Shown: positions 61,101-64,000 of the stretch, piece after piece
Layout: the number at the start of each line of letters is the position of its first letter
Numbering within the stretch: the first letter of the stretch is position 1
Assembly: GCF_001425685.1 (NCBI RefSeq)
Contig: NZ_LMCY01000011.1
Coordinates: 162,862-226,861, forward strand
Reading direction: 5' to 3'
Origin: Massilia sp. Root335
Lineage (GTDB): Bacteria; Pseudomonadota; Gammaproteobacteria; Burkholderiales; Burkholderiaceae_D
DNA: 64,000 nucleotides
The notes under the pieces: model-generated
Seen by the model: only the letters and a program-made list of their open reading frames with translations
Told to the model about the DNA's origin: nothing
Database searches by the model: none
Position numbers and translations under genes: made by a program

Positions 61101-64000
61101 GGCCTTCAGCGCCTGCTGGAGCGTGGACTGGAGCGGCTTGTCGGCGCTTGCCGGCACCGGCACTGGCGCCGCGGCCGGCGTGGCGGGTGCGGCCGGCGTG
61201 GCCGGTGCGATCCCGCCGTGCAGGTATGCCGCCAGCTCGGCCAGGTTCGGGTAGTCGTACAGGCGCGCGGCCGGCAGCTTGATGTCGTAAGCCTTGTTCA
61301 GCGCATCCACCCATTCGACGCCGACGATCGAGTCCAGGCCCAGTTCGATGAACGGCTTGTCGACGCGGATGTCCGCGGCGTCCAGGAACAACGCGTCCGC
61401 GAGGCTCTGCTTGAGCGCCTGCAGCAGCCGCGCTTCGCTGATCGCCGGCTGCGGCGCCGGCGCTGCCGGCTGGACGGCCCGGCCTGCGGGCACGCGCAGC
61501 GCCAGGCCGGCGATGTCGATGCACAGGTTGCCGCGCTCGTCGGCCACTTCGATATCGAACAGCGCGTCGTCCCCCGCATGCGGGCGGACGCGCGCCGTGG
61601 CCGCGCCCACGCACGGCCCCGCGATGCGCACCCGCCGCGCGCCCGCGAGCAGCCACGCGTGGCCGGCCGGCGCGCCGTGCTCCCGATCCATCCACGCCGC
61701 CAGGACGGTTTCGACGAGCAGCGGATGCAGCACGAAGCCGTCGCCGCCCGGCGCGGGCAGCGCGACGCGCATGCCGCCCGCGACGGCGTCCGGCCCGGCG
61801 GCGCCCCCGACCATCGCCCGTCCCCGGCAATGGACGGTTTCCGCCACACCGTCCTGGCTATAGATCTCGACGTCGATCGCGCCGTCCGCCTCCGCGCACA
61901 GGGCAACCGTCAGCTCCCGGCCCGCGCCGGGGACGAAAGGCTGGCCCCACGCGAGGTCGTGCAAGTCGATGGTGACGGCGGGTCCGGCGCCGGACGCCTG
62001 CACAACGGCCGCGCGGATCATTTCCAGGCAGGCGGACCCGGACACGGCGTTCGCGCCGTCCGGCAGCGTCGTGACGAAAGCCTCGTCGCCACGGAACACA
62101 CTGCCGTAGCCGACCTGGCGCAGGTTCGAGGTATTCCGGTGCAGCAGCGGGTGGATCGCCGCCGCCGGGGCGCCGGCGGCGGGCTTCGTCTCCGCGCCGG
62201 AGCGGGCGCCGTCGATCCAGTAGCGCACCTTCGCGAACGGATAGGCCGGCAGCGGGATGCGCCGCGGCGTGGCGCTGCCGTAGAGACGCTGCCAGCCGAA
62301 GTCGAGGCCTTTGATCCACAGGTCGAGCAGTTTCGCGAGCTGGCGCTGGCCGACCAGCCGGTCGACGATGGTCTCGCGCATGTCGGCATCGCGCCGCAGC
62401 AGGCTGGTGGCTTCCCGGCCCTCGCTCGCGCGGCCGTGCAGGATGCCGTCGCCGGCGCCGCCGGCGAGCCAGGCCTGGAGCTGTGCGGCCAGCTCGTCGA
62501 GCGACGCGGCCAGGATGCCGAGCCGCTCGTCCATCGCATCCCGGCCGGCTTGCAGCGTGTACGCGACGTCGAGCGGATCGAGGGCGCGGCCGTGCCGCCC
62601 GATGAAGTCCAGCAGGTTGGCGGCCTGCTGCCGCAGCTGCTCGGCCGTCCGCGCGGACAAGGGAAAGATGACCTTGCCGTTGTCCGTGACGACGGCGGGC
62701 GCCGGCCGCGCGGCGGCGGCCGTGTATTCGCCGATGACGAGGTGCGCGTTGGTGCCGCCGAAACCGAAACCGCTGACGGCCGCCTGGCGTGGCGCGGCCG
62801 CGCCGGGTTCCCAGGCACGCAGGCGGTCGTTCACGTAGAACGGGCTGCCCGCCAGGTCGATGTGCTCGTTGCGCTGCTCGTAGTTGATCGTCGGCGGCAG
62901 CTGCTTGTGGCGCAGCGCCAGCACGACCTTGATGACGCTCGCCACGCCGGCCGCGGTGAAGCAGTGGCCGATGTTGCTCTTCACCGAACCCAGTGCGCAG
63001 TAGTCCGTCTTGTCGGTGTATTTGCCGAAGGACGCCTTCAGCGCGTCGACTTCGATCGGGTCGCCCAGCCGGGTGCCGGTGCCGTGGGCCTCGACCATCT
63101 GGATGGCGGCGGGATCGATCCCGAACTTGTCGTAGACCTCCTGCTGCAGCCGCGTCTGCGCATCCGGATTCGGCGCGGTGATCCCGTTGGTCTTGCCGTC
63201 CTGGTTCACGCCCCAGCCGTGGATCACGGCCAGGATGTTGTCGCCGTCGCGCTCCGCGTCGGACAGGCGCTTGAGCAGCACGGCGCCCACGCCCTCGGCC
63301 GGCGCGAAGCCGTTGGCGCGCCGGTCGAAGGTGAAGCACCTGCCGTCGCGCGACAGCATGCCGGTCTGCGCCATCTTGATGTGCAGCTCGGGCCCGCTCA
63401 TCACGCCCACGCCGCCGGCCAGCGCCAGGTCGCTGCCGCCCGAGACCAGGCTGTCGCAGGCGGTCGCGATGGCGACCAGCGACGACGAGCACGCGGTCTC
63501 GATCGACAGGCACGGCCCCTGCAGATTGAGGAAATAGGACACGCGCGCGGCGAGGATGGCCGTGTCGCCGCCGGTGAAGCCGAGGGCGCTCGTCTGCAGG
63601 TCGCGCGACAGCAGGTGGTAGTCGCCCGGTCCGCAGCCGACGAACACGCCGCACCGGCTGCCCGACAGCGCGCGCGGGTCGTAGCCGGCGTGTTCGATCG
63701 CATGCCAGGCGGTTTGCAGATACACGCGCTGCTGCGGGTCCATGCTCAGCGCTTCCCTGGGCGAGATGTCGAAGAACTGCGGATCGAACAGGTCGTATTC
63801 GTCGAGATGGCCCATCCAGCGCGAGTTGGTCTTGCCGGGCGCCGGATCGCCTGCCTGGTAATACGCGTCGATGTCCCAGCGGCCCGGCGGAATCTCGCCG
63901 ACGCAGTTGCGGCCGTGCGCGATGTTGTCCCAGTACTGGTCGAGGTTTCGCGCCTGCGGGAACATCCCCGCCATGCCGATCACGGCGACCGGCTCGCGCG
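58128..64000 (-). CDS. trans-AT polyketide synthase PKS3, C-terminal part: KS-DH°-ACP-ACP-KS-DH°
   Basis: About 1957 residues are visible; the frame is open to the right edge, entering just before the KS start (EPVAVIGMAG). Order from the edge: KS (ETACSSSL, about 63.5 kb), a DH-like domain without the catalytic His and Asp (about 62.2-61.5 kb), two ACPs (LGLDSIVGVEW at about 61.33 and 61.03 kb), KS (DTACSASL, about 60.3 kb), and a second DH-like domain without its active residues (about 58.9-58.2 kb). There is no KR in either module, so the beta-keto group remains for the HMG synthase, and the Trp six residues after each ACP Ser agrees with that. The terminal KS-DH° is probably completed in trans by the crotonase-ACP-ACP start of PKS2. 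The next gene begins after 240 bp containing a hairpin and a promoter. Confidence 0.94.
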   Translation of the reverse strand, partial: REPVAVIGMAGMFPQARNLDQYWDNIAHGRNCVGEIPPGRWDIDAYYQAGDPAPGKTNSRWMGHLDEYDLFDPQFFDISPREALSMDPQQRVYLQTAWHAIEHAGYDPRALSGSRCGVFVGCGPGDYHLLSRDLQTSALGFTGGDTAILAARVSYFLNLQGPCLSIETACSSSLVAIATACDSLVSGGSDLALAGGVGVMSGPELHIKMAQTGMLSRDGRCFTFDRRANGFAPAEGVGAVLLKRLSDAERDGDNILAVIHGWGVNQDGKTNGITAPNPDAQTRLQQEVYDKFGIDPAAIQMVEAHGTGTRLGDPIEVDALKASFGKYTDKTDYCALGSVKSNIGHCFTAAGVASVIKVVLALRHKQLPPTINYEQRNEHIDLAGSPFYVNDRLRAWEPGAAAPRQAAVSGFGFGGTNAHLVIGEYTAAAARPAPAVVTDNGKVIFPLSARTAEQLRQQAANLLDFIGRHGRALDPLDVAYTLQAGRDAMDERLGILAASLDELAAQLQAWLAGGAGDGILHGRASEGREATSLLRRDADMRETIVDRLVGQRQLAKLLDLWIKGLDFGWQRLYGSATPRRIPLPAYPFAKVRYWIDGARSGAETKPAAGAPAAAIHPLLHRNTSNLRQVGYGSVFRGDEAFVTTLPDGANAVSGSACLEMIRAAVVQASGAGPAVTIDLHDLAWGQPFVPGAGRELTVALCAEADGAIDVEIYSQDGVAETVHCRGRAMVGGAAGPDAVAGGMRVALPAPGGDGFVLHPLLVETVLAAWMDREHGAPAGHAWLLAGARRVRIAGPCVGAATARVRPHAGDDALFDIEVADERGNLCIDIAGLALRVPAGRAVQPAAPAPQPAISEARLLQALKQSLADALFLDAADIRVDKPFIELGLDSIVGVEWVDALNKAYDIKLPAARLYDYPNLAELAAYLHGGIAPATPAAPATPAAAPVPVPASADKPLQSTLQQALKASLAGALYLPESEIQVDRPFIELGLDSIVGVEWINEINKTYGIKLPATRLYDYPNIAALAAFLAQQAAAPPEPAPAAIAPAPAAAIAPAAFPVLARAARAAQPAPRPRAGSGGRIAVVGMSGRYPQAHDLDQFWQNLVQGKNSVTEIPPARWDVNQYYDPDPKKDGKIYCKWMGVLDDIDCFDPLFFRVSPAEAENMDPQHRLFLQEGYRAFEHAGYSGKALSNTKCGVYVGNIGTEYADLVSTSVDITGNNPAIGAARIAYFLNLKGPAISIDTACSASLVAIHLACQGLLNHETDMALAGGVSVWLRPETYMGMCKAGMLSPEGRCKTFDNSADGFVPGEGVGAVVLKRLEDAERDNDVIYGVIAGSAINQDGKTNGITAPSVNSQIELERDLYARCGIDPATIGYVEAHGTGTRLGDPIELEALATVFKEKTDRKRFCALGSVKSNIGHTSGAAGVASLHKVLLGMRHRTLVPTLHVAKENALFDFDDSPFYVSKQARAWDAAGGAPRRATVSSFGFSGTNAHLVVEEYVPRARTPVAGGAGTHLIPLSARTGEQLRQRAQDLLAFLRAGTQAPDLAALAATLLTGRDAMDERLCLVAGSVAEAAAALDAGLTGAQAAAHAYHGKVERSADGVVLLAQQGGMDALVRDCVARDDLAQLAQLWVRGLDLEWRQLHGAAQPVRMALPTYPFAKKRCWANPGAVPKRAAAAPAGYPQPRRNTAAPGQPGYSCTVDAHAGCLVEQAGRKVLPAAACLEMIRFAMTDAAPAAADGAPLRLEHLAWGRPLVAGDRQLDIALMRQGDGVVKFEVYSLGLDAGDEIVHCQGQARFAPAAAERIDIGRLQRRAAQEADGGLLVPVGPLTGAAAPADALFDAARRLTERADRRPVHPALPFALDLLCIGPDAARAAFAWVRHADGARHDVIRLDIDLCDAQGEVLVQARGLAFDAVRTGADVPAAPPVAGRPAIVLDDPKGPGAAAPAARAPVQITLH

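Overview
This 64 kb window is very GC-rich and almost fully coding. All but one of the genes I accept lie on the minus strand. Gene content (Wsp-like chemosensory operon, HDOD and EAL proteins, OsmC-YcaO fusion, trans-AT polyketide synthase) and base composition suggest a betaproteobacterium of the Oxalobacteraceae (Massilia/Duganella/Janthinobacterium type). That placement is inference; there is no rRNA or tRNA here to confirm it. I found no insertion sequence, CRISPR array, tRNA or rRNA. The long plus-strand open frames opposite the signalling and PKS genes are GC-driven antisense shadows.

Region by region: (1) 1-1108 is the 5' part of a secreted family 2 glycoside hydrolase. (2) 1236-11770 is a seven-gene chemosensory operon transcribed right to left: cheW, cheR-TPR, cheW, mcp, cheA-REC, cheB, then a REC-GAF-PAS-GGDEF-EAL-REC output protein. 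Several joins are ATGA stop/start overlaps. The layout is that of a Wsp system, but the output carries an intact EAL motif set and a degenerate GGDEF. (3) 12084-19766 is a second signalling block: a PAS-GGDEF-EAL-REC-PAS protein, a small accessory protein, two HDOD proteins, a histidine kinase, a receiver with a degenerate HD-GYP domain, and a lone receiver. (4) 19960-25566 holds a nitroreductase, a DUF3943 beta-barrel, an OsmC-YcaO fusion with a hairpin-bearing leader, a small outer-membrane barrel (the only plus-strand gene) and a short GIY-YIG-like protein.

(5) 25646-64000 is part of a trans-AT polyketide cluster, running off the right edge. In transcription order it has PKS3 (5' end outside), PKS2, PKS1, an RND/MMPL exporter, a LolA-like periplasmic protein, a free ketosynthase, a membrane fatty-acid-hydroxylase-like enzyme, a condensation-like acyltransferase, and the beta-branching trio HMG synthase, ECH1 and ECH2. 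No acyltransferase domain occurs in about 9,300 PKS residues. Two KR-less modules end in tandem ACPs whose Ser is followed six residues later by Trp, the signature of ACPs used by HMGS cassettes. The product therefore probably carries two beta-branches. PKS2 opens with three crotonase-fold domains, the third a close paralogue of the free ECH2.

A near-identical inverted repeat, ACTACA-N6-TGTAGT, lies upstream of PKS2 (about 58.04 kb) and upstream of the small outer-membrane barrel (about 24.60 kb). In both, a -10-like hexamer is centred 34 bp downstream of the dyad centre. This lux-box-like arrangement suggests one regulator controls the polyketide unit and the barrel gene. The trans-acting AT, donor ACP, decarboxylating KS, thioesterase and any luxR/luxI pair are not in the window and would be expected to the right.
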